Origin: Steinernema hermaphroditum
Taxonomy: Eukaryota > Nematoda > Chromadorea > Rhabditida > Steinernematidae
Length of the DNA: 64,000 nt
Assembly (NCBI GenBank): GCA_030435675.1
Contig: CM059621.1
Span: 15,066,001-15,130,000 of the forward strand
Reading direction: 5' to 3'
Positions 1-10,912 of the stretch are shown piece by piece. How positions within the stretch are numbered: position 1 is the first letter of the stretch; each line of letters begins with the position of its first letter. The translations under genes were made by a program, and so were the position numbers. The notes below the pieces were generated by a model that ran no database searches, was not told the DNA's origin, and saw only the letters and a program-made list of their open reading frames with translations.

Positions 1-648
1 TTCAGAACCCACATCTCTCCAAAAACTGATGTTTGACCAAATTTAGTGTGCTTTCTCGAAAGAAACAATAATGATTTCTCTAAACCCAAGGTTAAAACAA
101 AACACAGACACCCTCAAATCTCGAACCTGGTGTGAAATAAGCCTGATGTAGCAGTGAAAAGTGTATCCTGCAAACCATGACCTTGCAATGCTATCGTTTG
201 AAGACCAATCCTCGTTTTGTCCATCGAATCAGTTCCCGCGCATTGCCATGTCGACCTTCTTCCTTCCCCCCGCTTCCTCTCAAAAACCGTCACCCGTAAT
301 TAGCCGATCTCTGTGCGAGCCCCATTTCAACGTTTTTCGTTTCCGTCATACAAGAAAGCGGTTCCTAGACATCAGACACCATGTCTAGAGTCTCTCCTAA
401 TCTGTTTCACCGTCTCGTTTTCCCTCACTTTCACCCTCCGTTTTGGCCGTATCGGTCGTGCTGCAGGCGTGACAACTTGAGCGGATCACTTTGCTAATCC
501 GCGAAACGATCCGATCGAAATCCAATTCGCGCGGTGACCTCGTTCTCCTCCGTATTGTCACTCGCGTTTCCCTCGGCGCTGCCTAAGTCGACTTGCATGT
601 GCGTTTATTGACTCTGAAGATGATTCGATTTGTTTCAGGAGACGTGTG
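1..648. other. Upstream region of the PRC1-like gene, no gene seen
   Basis: No convincing coding exon is visible. The stretch ends with a TTTCAG acceptor at 633-638, eleven bases before the ATG of the PRC1-like gene. The acceptor could receive a spliced leader or an upstream exon that I cannot recognise. Promoter function is inferred only from position. Confidence 0.5.
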
Positions 649-2585
649 ATGGCTGTGGATGACCGTTCGAAAACGTGCACGAATCGTCTTGCCGAGTTCG
701 AAGGCCTGTTCGAGCGCTGCGGCTTCCCGGACGATGTTAAGACCGAGAAGCGCATGCTGCTCGAGCAGAGGCTGGAGGAAACGTGCGAACGAGAGGTGGG
801 TCATTTATTTGTTTGTCTTTATTCAGCTGATGTTTTCGTTCATAATCTCTGGTTTGACCTGGTGCAAAACATTAGTGGTTTTAAGTGTACAAGTAGAGAG
901 TGGAAATGACAATGTGGTTATGAGAATGGAAAATTTAAGTTCAGGCAGTTTGCGGTCAAAAATAAGGTTTATTCAATTTCAGTGGTCAATCAGAAAACGT
1001 GCTATCGTGTGAATTGTCATTCCTGAGAATTTGGCTGAATATTTTTGTTATTTCTCTTATTCAAATTAAGCAAAACGCAGGTTGAAGACTAAAGGTCAAA
1101 TGCCGAGTTCTAGGCATCATCACATTTTCATATTTGATCAGTGACTTTCTGAGAATTTTGACCTATCACGCTATATCATGATTTCAGTTTCCATGGTTAT
1201 TTGAACACTAATCCATTTCATTTTCCAGTATGAGCGCCTTGAAAACGAAGTAGCCGAAATGGACCGAGAGGCAGTCAACTACTACTCAGAAGTGCAACGT
1301 CTCCGTGGCCTTCTCGAAATGGAGCCATTCAGCATCAACGAATCGTGCAAGATATTCCAGAAGGTGCTAGTTTAAGCATTTCTTCGTTTTGTCATGCGTT
1401 TATTTCATTGTAGCGAGAAGTTCTCTACAAAGAACAGAAGGCTCTCCGCGAAGAATACGACTCCCGTTACCAGGAGCAGTGTGATTTGCTGGAGCGCTAC
1501 GAAATGCTCGCACGAGTTCGTTTGATGCCTGAGGAAATCGCCGATCTCATACCTCCCAAAGAAGATGTATGTGTATAAGTATGTTCTCGGTGAATTTGCG
1601 CCTTTCAGATCCTTTTAACCCTATTCAGAACTAACCAAATAAAGGAGCAGCTGGCTCGTCTTGAAGTGGAAATTGAAGAACGAAGCCGCCACCTCACCGA
1701 AATGCAAACTGCGGCCAAAAAGTTAGTTCAAACCTTAATATAATCATTACTTTTGATATTTAGGCTAATGAGCGTACTGTTTCCGGATAAGGGTTTTACT
1801 GATGACTTTTTGTGGTTCACCTCGAAGAGTCTTCATAACAAGTTAAACGATCACGACATGAAAGAGTATAACAAGGCGATGACCAAAGTAAAGTGACCTT
1901 TAAAAACCCGCATCATCGCGTATTCTCTTTAGTTGCACTCGCTTCACAAAGAGAAGTTCCATGACGAAATCGAAGAGTTTGAACGTATCCAGCAAGAGAT
2001 CTCAGATCTGGCTGACGCGTGTGCGATTCCGGAAAGTGAGCGCAAGAACTACAGTCGGCCGGTGTATACAGTCAGCTGTGGACTCTACGGAAACGGCACC
2101 ATTGAGTTCATCAATCTGGACGACTATGAGAAGGTCAAAGGGGACTTCGAGAACCTCAAGCTAATCTACAAAGAACGCTCGGAGGCGATTGGTCTTTACA
2201 AGAAGTGGTTGGATCTGTGGGACGAGATGAATCGCCTGGAAACCGAAGCGACCACCGACAAGAAGCACTACGCCAAAGGAAAAGCTCAACTCGATGCGTT
2301 CGCTAAAGTAAGCCGACAGGCACCGGTACCGATGCTATCCAAATTTTCTGATTTCAGCGTCAAGACAGTGTTCATAAACAACTCAGGGAAACGAAGAGCA
2401 ATCTTGAAGAAGCCTGCGCCGCTTACAAAGCGAAACACGACAAGGAGTTGACACTGCTGAACGGATCGACTCCACTGGAGAGTATCAACGAGCTGCTGAT
2501 CAAGAACCGGGAAAATCGCGAGAGTCGCCGCGAGAAGAAGCTCAGCATGACGCCGAAACGTGTCCAAACCGCCAGAATGTACTAG
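649..2585 (+). CDS. spd-1: PRC1/SPD-1/Ase1-like antiparallel microtubule bundling protein
   Basis: Seven exons join in frame: 649-795, 1229-1363, 1414-1566, 1609-1721, 1764-1887, 1933-2307 and 2358-2585, giving about 424 residues. The product is helical throughout. Its N-terminal block (LFERCGFPDDVKTEKRML) matches the PRC1 pattern of a W/F, IGIPE-like turn and long coiled coil. The region around residues 300-370 has the spectrin-like signature KKWLDLWDEMNRLE followed by YAKGKAQL and a Lys/Arg-rich tail ending in SMTPKRVQTARMY. Members of this family cross-link antiparallel microtubules in the anaphase central spindle and recruit kinesins and centralspindlin. It is shorter than human PRC1 (about 620) and C. 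elegans SPD-1, mainly in the C-terminal tail. The ATG follows a TTTCAG acceptor, so an extra upstream exon is possible. Confidence 0.85.
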
Positions 2586-3138
2586 GTGAAATCTGTTCAT
2601 ATTACTTGTATCTTATTTGTCACAAAACGGTAAACAGAATAAAAGCACATAGTGGTTGTTTTTAGGTGTTACGGCGATTAACGATACGGTAAGACGGTCA
2701 AGGATTGTGAGAATGACGTCATCATGATAATACTTTCGACTAGACAACGACGCCTTCGATCGAAATGGAAACACAAAAATGGGCTACAGAGTGGCACCAA
2801 TACAAAAGAAACAAAGTAAGGCAACGAGTGTAGTAGATAAGGGGAAGAGGGCGTATAAAGCATACGAAAGAGTACTGTACAAAGCGGACATGCCTTTCAC
2901 GCGGGGCGCTACTCACGCAAGACGCTTATTTTGCATTCCATCCCGACCCAGGTTCTGATTTGGGAGCACAAATATACAACAAACACGAGGAAAACACACG
3001 GGAGTAGGGAAACGATCAAAGTTGTGCGCGGGCGTTGGCCGACACGTCAACGCCAAGGCACAGAAAAGAATAAATAGTTAAAAGAAGATGACTATAAGAA
3101 TCGGTCGCACAGTTTCCGACCAGACGCTCGAATGGCGC
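2586..3138. other. Intergenic region between convergent PRC1-like and septin genes
   Basis: An AATAAA polyadenylation signal lies at 2639-2644, about 55 bases after the PRC1-like stop codon. The part next to the septin stop (about 3056-3138) is septin 3' UTR, because the inverted septin copy carries the same sequence after its own stop codon. No further gene is seen. Confidence 0.6.
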
Positions 3139-6100
3139 TCATTTTCGGTCCTTCTTCTTGCCGGTGAGCGTGCGCGTCTCCAGCTTGTACTTCTCCTCCA
3201 TGAGCGTCTGAATCTGCTGGTCGAGGGTCTGCATGTCGAGCTGGAACTTCTCCTGCACTTCGCGGTGACGGGTGTTGAGCATCTCTTCGCGGCGCTTCAG
3301 CTCTTCTTCCTTCATCTCAACGCGCCTCACGAACTCCTCCTTGTACTCTTTCTCTTGTTGCGCGTTGCGTTCCTTGTAGTCCGATTGTCGCTGAAATGAG
3401 GACTTGTTAGCAAAGAGTACTGTACAGCCAGTGGTGAGGATAAGTGCAAAATGAAGTCTACTCCGATGTTTGCGACCTTTAAGGGCGTTGTCTGAGTCTC
3501 GTTTTGCTCGTTCTTTAGATCTGCTAGACAAGATAAGCGCATCGTGTCTGGTTTTGAGAAAAGTGAGACATACATGCCGTCTAGACTGGTTTAGAAGCAG
3601 GGATTCTTCGACTTTCTTGTCTGCGCTGGTACTTTCAGAATTTGAACCCTTTTTTGGAAAAAGATTCAAAGATTTTGCCCTTATATAGCCTCAATAAATC
3701 GAACATACCAACTGGAGGCTTTCCATCATCTTGAGACCCGCATCGCCGTCTCCGAGCTTCATTTCGCGCAGACGATCACGACGATACGCCTCGTAGAGAA
3801 CGTTGTGTGTCCGCTCGCGCAACGAATCCACGTTGATGCGGAGCACGGCCTCTCGGAGCTTCACGAAGTCGCAATGTTCTTCGTTCTCGACTAAATACTA
3901 CTTCATTAACATCATCAATCCTTTCAATTTCGCCTACCTTCCACAATACCCCATGGATATTTGCGCGCTCGAACGCTCTTTCCGTTGTCCTTCGTTACGA
4001 AGTCCGTGCTGCCAACGATCGCATACGGGATCAATTTGTTGAGCTCCTGGTTTGCTTGACGCACCGTGTCGTCGTCGGTCGGAAACTGATAGATTTGAAT
4101 GTTGTGGCCTCTGAGCTCGTCGAGGATCTTCCTCTTGAAGCGCACGAGCTCGTCCTTGCAGGCGGTGTCGGCCTTCGCGATCACGGGGATCACGTTCACC
4201 CGCTTGGACAGCTCGCGCATCGTCACCACATCGAGTGCCTTGAGTCTGAAAGGCGCAGAAGACGAATTAATGAACGTTATCGTACTAATTTATCGGACGA
4301 AAGGTGGCGGTGACCTAAACGCCCCGTGTCTTCCTAGTTGGCTAGAACACGCGTCAAGGTCGTTTTGGCGGTGGCGCAAAGATAGGAGGAGATGCGAGCG
4401 AAGATGACCTTTCGTGCCCGTAATCCCCTCAAATCACAACACTCGAAGATAGCGGCCGAGGTGGATAAGTGCAGTTCTGAGGATTTTGAGCATCACATGG
4501 AGGGAAAGGAAAGTCGAGGAACGAAGGTCACGGAGGGGCGCTGCGGAGAAGAAGAAGAAGGAGAGAGGAGAAGCGTTCGACGCGGCGCCGCCGACTAAAT
4601 GGGGGTGGGCGCAAAGGGGCGTCCACATTTTAAGGCAACGACCTTCGGGCGATGTGCAGCGGCGACCTCCGCGCGTGCACACCTATGGCCTTTTTGCTTT
4701 GCGCTTCTCAGCTAATTAAACAGAGCGCGAAACCTGTTCCGCTGAACTAAAAAGTGTGTAAAAAGGTCGTTGTACTACGGTGTTATGCTTTGCGTCAACG
4801 GTAGGGGAAGGAGCCACTGCGTCTACAGTAAATTGACTGCGATCACAGAACACGCACATACGGTCAATTTGATGCCGAAGTGCGCCAATTAGAGGATGGC
4901 GAAGACGGATGGGACGCACTTACCCATGTCCTGTTGGTGAGATGAAGTAGAGGCAGGCGTGGATTCGGGAGTCGTCGAAGTATGCCAGGCAACGTTTCAC
5001 CTTCAGCTCTTCGATTAGGTACTTTTCGAACTGCTCATTTATGTAGTCGACGATCACTCGAGCGCTGAAAGGAACCGAAAGATCTTTGAAGATGGTGGGG
5101 CGCTCGAAAAACCTTTTGTCCTTGTCCAACTGGTCGCCGAATCCGGCCGTTTCAACGATCTTCAGTTTGACGTGGACATTTCCCTCTGACACTTCTAAAA
5201 CTCTCAAGTTAGGCTCTGTTTTAAACACTGGAACGGACCGCATGTCTTTGAGCGGAGTTCGACGGTCTTCAGCTCATGGTTGCAGGGCTCGAACTCGAGT
5301 TTCATGTTGAACAGCGATTCAATGAGGGTGGTCTTTCCCATGCCGGTCTCTCCGACGCACATCATGTTGAATTGGAATCCAAAATGGCCAGGGATTAACG
5401 TCATTTCAGGGTTCACTTACCCATGTCCATTACACTTCTCCACTAGCTGATACGGAAGCGAGTCGAAGCCAACAAATCCATTGAGCTTCAAAGTCGGGAC
5501 ACCGTTAGCATCGGCGGCTACCGTATTCACCGAGCTACTCAAGCTGACAGTGTCGGTGTTGGCCGAGCTGATGGAGCTCTTGTTGGACACCTTGCTGTGC
5601 GAGGGCACCGGAGGAGGCGGATTGGGGGGCGCCGCCTTGCCGTACACCTTCTTCGTCTCCAGAATTACCATTTCCTCCTTCGGCTCGACGTCGTCGTTTT
5701 CCTTCTCCGAAAGGCTCTCTTCGTCGAACTCCTTGTTCACGCTGATCTCACAGCTTCCAGACGAGTCGGAATGTACTGAAACGATGAAAGTGTTATTGTT
5801 AGCCGACAAATGGAAGGAAGCGCAGAATTGAATTGAAATTTGTGATTCAGTTGCGGAGAGCGCGATGAGTCAGAGGAAGCGCTGGCATAAGCATCTTGTG
5901 ATTGTAATGTGGAGGATAATGGAATGTTTTTCGAAGTCTTTCTAGGCCTTCTAGTAGGGTTGTCGAATCGAATCGAATAATTCGAGTTTTTACGAATATC
6001 GAATATTCGATTCGATATTCGAGGATCTTCGAATATCGAATATTCGATTCGATTCGATATTCGAAGATTTCCGAATATCGAATCAAAATATGTTCTGGGT

Positions 6101-7087
6101 CTCGACGCGACAAAGTTGCGCCATCAAATAGCGTGCTTCCTACTATCATTGGAAGTCGATTGTGGATTTCTTTTTATCTTGCAAGAATGGGTGGTTGTAG
6201 TTTGGTGTGGAAGCACTTCTAGGCTTCTAGGCCTTTCTATCAACTGTAAAAACGAGTTTCAAGTCAAAACGAGCTTAGTTTCAAGAAGTCACAGTACTCG
6301 AAACTTTCGGTGATTTTGCGAAGGCCCCATAATCAAGACGAGACACCTTCGACAGGGCCTTATAAGTTATAAGTTATATAAGAAAGCACTGAAATTAATC
6401 TAACTATAAGAACAGCTGAAGTCAAGCCAAGAAAGCGATTTCATGTTCGAAGTGCGATTTTGTGGTGATCCGCAAGACCTAATAGCGTAAAACCTCCTAC
6501 CAAAAGTTATCTTTCAAGTTATTCTCCTTGATATTTGAGTTTATGCTGGTGCTTGGACGTTGGAGTTTCAAAAATAACCAAAAAGTCACCCACAACAAGG
6601 TCATGAAAGACAACTTTTCTGAAGCGAAATCAGTTCCAAATTTCGTGAGATCGTTAAAGGTGATTCGGACTATTAAGCATTCGAATTGTTTTTAAAAAAT
6701 CGCAAAAATAGAAAGTTATAATGGTTAACTGAAAGCTTAATGATGGACAATGTCGAATCAGAAAGGTAGGCCTTACGTCGGCCTCGACCGTTTGACACTA
6801 CTCTTAGACTACTGTCTTTTCCATTGTTCATCATCATAAAACTCACATTCGCTCTCGCTGACGCTCTCCTGCTTGACAAGCGGCGGATTCGGCGCTTTCG
6901 GCTCGTCGGGATGGCGTCCCGAGAGTACGGTATAGATGGGGATGGCGGAAGTGGACGACGCAGCCGAAATGGGGATTCGCGTCGTGTGTGTTCCAATGGG
7001 AACGGTGGAAACGTGCGTCGGGAGCGTCGCCGAGAGGTCGATTAGAGAGTTGCTTGTGGAAGATTTGGGCTTCTTGTTGAGGAGAAG
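3139..7087 (-). CDS. Septin GTPase, copy 1 (main coding exons)
   Basis: Exons in coding order are 7087-6847, 5775-5421, 5378-5239, 5194-5113, 5064-4924, 4245-3938, 3890-3709 and 3390-3139. The phases agree throughout. The first two exons give a Ser/Thr/Pro-rich, acidic N-terminal extension. The GTPase core follows with P-loop [11 protein letters not shown]3 region [10 protein letters not shown]4 AKAD, the septin run [13 protein letters not shown], and the septin unique element with [22 protein letters not shown] Lys/Glu-rich coiled coil then runs to the C terminus. It most resembles the SEPT6 group, which polymerises with other septins at the cleavage furrow and cortex. The intron before the P-loop exon (5420-5379, 42 bp) lacks an AG acceptor and ends TTTTGG, whereas copy 2 has TTTTTAG there. 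This copy may therefore be damaged or need another splice path. Confidence 0.85.
5955..6085. repeat. Short AT-rich palindromic repeat of CGAATATCGAATATTCGATTCG type
   Basis: The stretch is built from repeated CGAATATCGAATA and TATTCGATTCG units in both orientations. It begins with TAGGGTTGTCGAATCG, which resembles the TAGGG ends and subterminal repeats of hAT elements. It lies in the septin intron between 6846 and 5776. No second terminus or target-site duplication was recognised, so the hAT link is only a suggestion. Confidence 0.5.
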
Positions 7088-8439
7088 CTGAAAGGTGGGC
7101 GGTTAGTGCCGAAAGCGAGGAAATCGAGCGCGAAAACAGATGGCCTTGGGCGAGCGCCAGTTTGACTGCTGTCGCCAACCGCCAATCTGTGGTCCCGGGG
7201 CGAAAGGTCTGTTTGAATTTGGCGGCGACGTCTTTCTACTTTGAATGTTTCTTGGAGTTGTCAAATTGCAAAAAAAGAAAAAAGGAAGCCCATAAAATGC
7301 TGTCTATTGCATAAAGTACCGTTACCTACGGCACCGTTACATAAAACAGAAACAAATAAGACTAAAATTATATTCTGATTGCAGACATAGAAGGAATACA
7401 AATTGTATAATGACCGTATAATATCGACCGTTCTTGCTAATGATGGAAAATGAAAATAATCAATTCAATCGCTGTGGGCTTTTGAGAAGTCTATCTAGCA
7501 CCAAAGGGTCGCGTTTCCTAGACAATTTGAAATTAACAACCTAAACGCACTAGGCATCTCTGGATACCCACACAAAGGAGATTCTCACAAATTCTACTTC
7601 TTCTTTAAAGTTTACAGCTACGTAACGGCTATTTCACTTGACAAGTTTGCACAAATGTTCCGTTCTCATCGGAACAGCGAAATTAATCACTGTTAATCAC
7701 TTAACCTGGGCAATAAATAAATCACTTCTAGGCTGGTCTACCAGTCTGAAGGCAATTAATCAAGGATTCGCATCGTTTCACGCCCAAAACCAAGTTCAAA
7801 AATTTATAAAGCCTTTCTAGACAGTATGATAACTGCCTAATTTTTTGAAAAATTACTCGTGCAGATTACTCGATCACCGAAGATGAAGTAAGCAAGAATT
7901 GAGCTCCTCTTTAATGTAAAAGCAAATGCTAGCCAGGACACAAAAATTATATTATCCAGTCTCTTAACATATGGCATCTAAGAACATATTGATTATATCA
8001 ATTTCTAGACTAGAGATTATATCAATTTTCTTACAAAAATCACACCTATGGAGAAAATTTTGTGTTCATCCAAAAATATGTTCAACTTCACATTTTTTTC
8101 AATTAGCACATGGTGACGCAAGCGCCCAAGAAGTTAAAATTTGAAATGGTCTTGTATGAATTACTAGTTATTTTTTTTCAATCGAGAAAGTTGATCCTGA
8201 AACGGACATCTGACATCTAATCAAATGCATTTACATTCGAAGTGAACCGAGTTAGCCAAAAATGTAAATGTACTGTATTTGCAGAGCACTGTTTACATTG
8301 TAGAAGCGTTGAAAGTAGAGACGTCAAATCCGAAAAGCAAAAATCCAAACCCGTCCAAAACACAAGCTCCAATCATGTATATGTACCCAATGCCTGTGAA
8401 CACAGTTTTCCGAGCACCTTCTAGTCCATAGACGATACT

Positions 8440-9225
8440 AAAATGACAAGTCTAACAAGTCTTCTGAAACGGAGTAAATCCCAAGTTCAAGTCCAATTCC
8501 AAGTCATTCAGAAAGTCCACAATTCGAGAACAAGAACACGAGAAAATCAATCGATGCCAGAATCCCCACAAACAAACCAAGTAGGTCCGAATCGAAAAAT
8601 CCGTCAAAGAATCCACAACATTCATACTCATTTATGCAGGGAGCAAAAATTTGAAATAGTCTTATGAAAGTTAACGCATTTTTTAATGCACGCTTAAACG
8701 GATCCTGTAATCCACTGCATTCATAGACCTTTTTGTCACTATTTACATCGTACAGAAGAACTCGCAATCAAATAATCTAAATCCGCCAAAGAAACAACCT
8801 CTAATTAAGTATATTGGTATGTCAGAAGTGCAGAGATGTCAGAAAACGAGTCAGGAGTCTTTTGAATTTCGGACTCGATCGGCATCATGATGACACTGAC
8901 ATAAGAGCAAAAATGGAACAAAATAAATAATACTCCAACAGCCAAACCTCAATGATATGGTGCTTCTAGTACAGTATTGGAACTCAGAATGGCAGAAAGT
9001 AATCAGCATTCCCCAAAATGATTTAAACAGGGTATCCGTAAGAGCCTGACATCCATAGTATAAACGTAGAAAGGGTATTTTGAATACATGATATCTTAAA
9101 TTACGTGCAGACACAGCACCTTCCAGACGATATAAAAATGTGACTGACATTCAAGTCATCAAAAACGGATTAAACCCCAAGTCCATGAAAGCAATCGATG
9201 CCAGAATCCCCACAAACAAACCTCG
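8440..9225. repeat. Pair of dispersed direct repeats
   Basis: The segments near 8440-8590 and 9150-9225 share the order AAGT-CAT-CGG-TAAA-CCCAAGT-CCA followed by an almost identical ATCGATGCCAGAATCCCC and CACAAACAAACC. They are in the same orientation about 650 bp apart. No terminal repeats or coding capacity are seen. They could be decayed copies of a small dispersed element. Confidence 0.45.
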
Positions 9226-10912
9226 AAGTTGTGACAGAGCGCGGACACCTTCTGGCGGTCGCGCATTGGCGTCTCCGGCTTCCGAGACGAGTCCGACATG
9301 CCAAGAAGCTGGCTGGAAACAATGCGGCGACCGAGCGATCGCTCCGTGAAATGAAGAGAGCGGAGGGTGAATCAGCGGCGATCGTCTCCCTCAGCTGCGT
9401 GCATACGTAAACAGAGTCGATTTATGGAAGGGAGGGAAGAGTCTTAGCCACCGACGGCGATGATCTTCGGCGCGGAGCCGGTTGACTCTGGCGCGCGACG
9501 TTAATACGGGCCCGTCGAGGCGGATTGTTGCGATTGAGTCAGCGGCGAACAAAAAGACGAAAAGAATAAGGCGAAGACTGGCCACTCAGAGATGGTAATG
9601 AGATGGACGGAACGTGAGTCACTGTGGGAATGTGGCTTGGCTATCGCCACCCTTGATAACGAAGGCGTAAACAGGGGAGGGCGCCTTTTTGTTTTTGAAT
9701 CGCTTAATTAAACACAAGAACTGATGCATGGGGTCAGAGGACTGGTCACCGGAGGGACTAATTGCAAATCGAGGTGATTTATGCTGTCCACTACGAGCTG
9801 GCATCAAGGTCGAGTCGTTCGCCTTGATCACTGAACGACGAGGCGATAATTGCGCGTGACGGTTCGCCGGATGGGTTTAGGTTGTTTGGACGTGATTAAT
9901 GCATGCACTTTTGGTGACCTTTGCGCGCAGCTGTGTGCGGGAAATCAACAAAAAGTGGGAAGCAGAAAAACAGTGATTCAATGGATCGGAAGCTGCGGGG
10001 ATGGATGGAATTTTAAAGGACTTCGATCGAACCACTCAACTGGGGGACTGATGAGTAACAAAGATCTTGATCTGGATAGTCGTATACTTACGCATCATCC
10101 TCGTCAAAATTCAAGGCACAGTACGTATGGACCCACCGGAATTTTCAAGGACTTTGATCGAACCAGTCAGGAAAACTTTCGTACAAAAATGTTGTGATAC
10201 ATCATGTTATTAAGATAGCAAGGAAGACGTCCACGACAACAAGGTGATTCAATGGATTGAAATCTGTGGGAATGGATGGAATTTTGGAGGACTTTGATCG
10301 ACTTGAAACACGTTCAGATTCCTTCCATTGAAATACGTTCATTGTATCATGCTTCTTTCAATCCACTGTCAATTTATGTTTGCAAAGAATCAGCTCTGAC
10401 TCCATCACTCTGAGTCACCATCCATACATTTCAAAGCATAGTGTCGAGAGAGTGACTCAGTAATCTCTATTTTTTACACTGTGTATTCAAGCCGACGCTC
10501 ATACACTCACCTCTCAAAATATTAAAACTGATTTTCGATCACTAAGATAATACGCGGAAAAAGATTTTCGACGAATTGATATTGAGCTTGCAAAAATGTC
10601 GCATGAACTTCCTTTATTGGTGAAAAGCTATTACGACCAGGAAAGCTTTTGTATGTACCCGTAAGTTACCTAAGTACATTGATAAGAAGTCGCTAGTTCA
10701 GCCCATGTTCAAAGATAAATGTAAATTTACGAGTTTTTTTTATTTTAAAGAACGTGCTTGATAAACAAAACAATGATGAACAAAAATATTGTGATAAAAT
10801 AGTCGTTAGAAATCATAACTCTTTCGTAAACTCAAAGATAAATAAGGCGAATTTTCAATTTTGTTAAGCTACTGAAACCTAACAAAGTGGCACATGAACA
10901 TAACTATAACTA

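Noticed and set aside
402..409. CTGTTTCA, the core of the nematode type 1 piRNA upstream motif
   Set aside because: A single occurrence without the rest of the motif or a cluster of similar sites is expected by chance.
9391..9585. Minus-strand frame reading like a signal peptide (ASLRLILFVFLFAADS)
   Set aside because: It opens with GTG, not ATG, has no splice acceptor or good context, and the region around it is repeat-rich and non-conserved.
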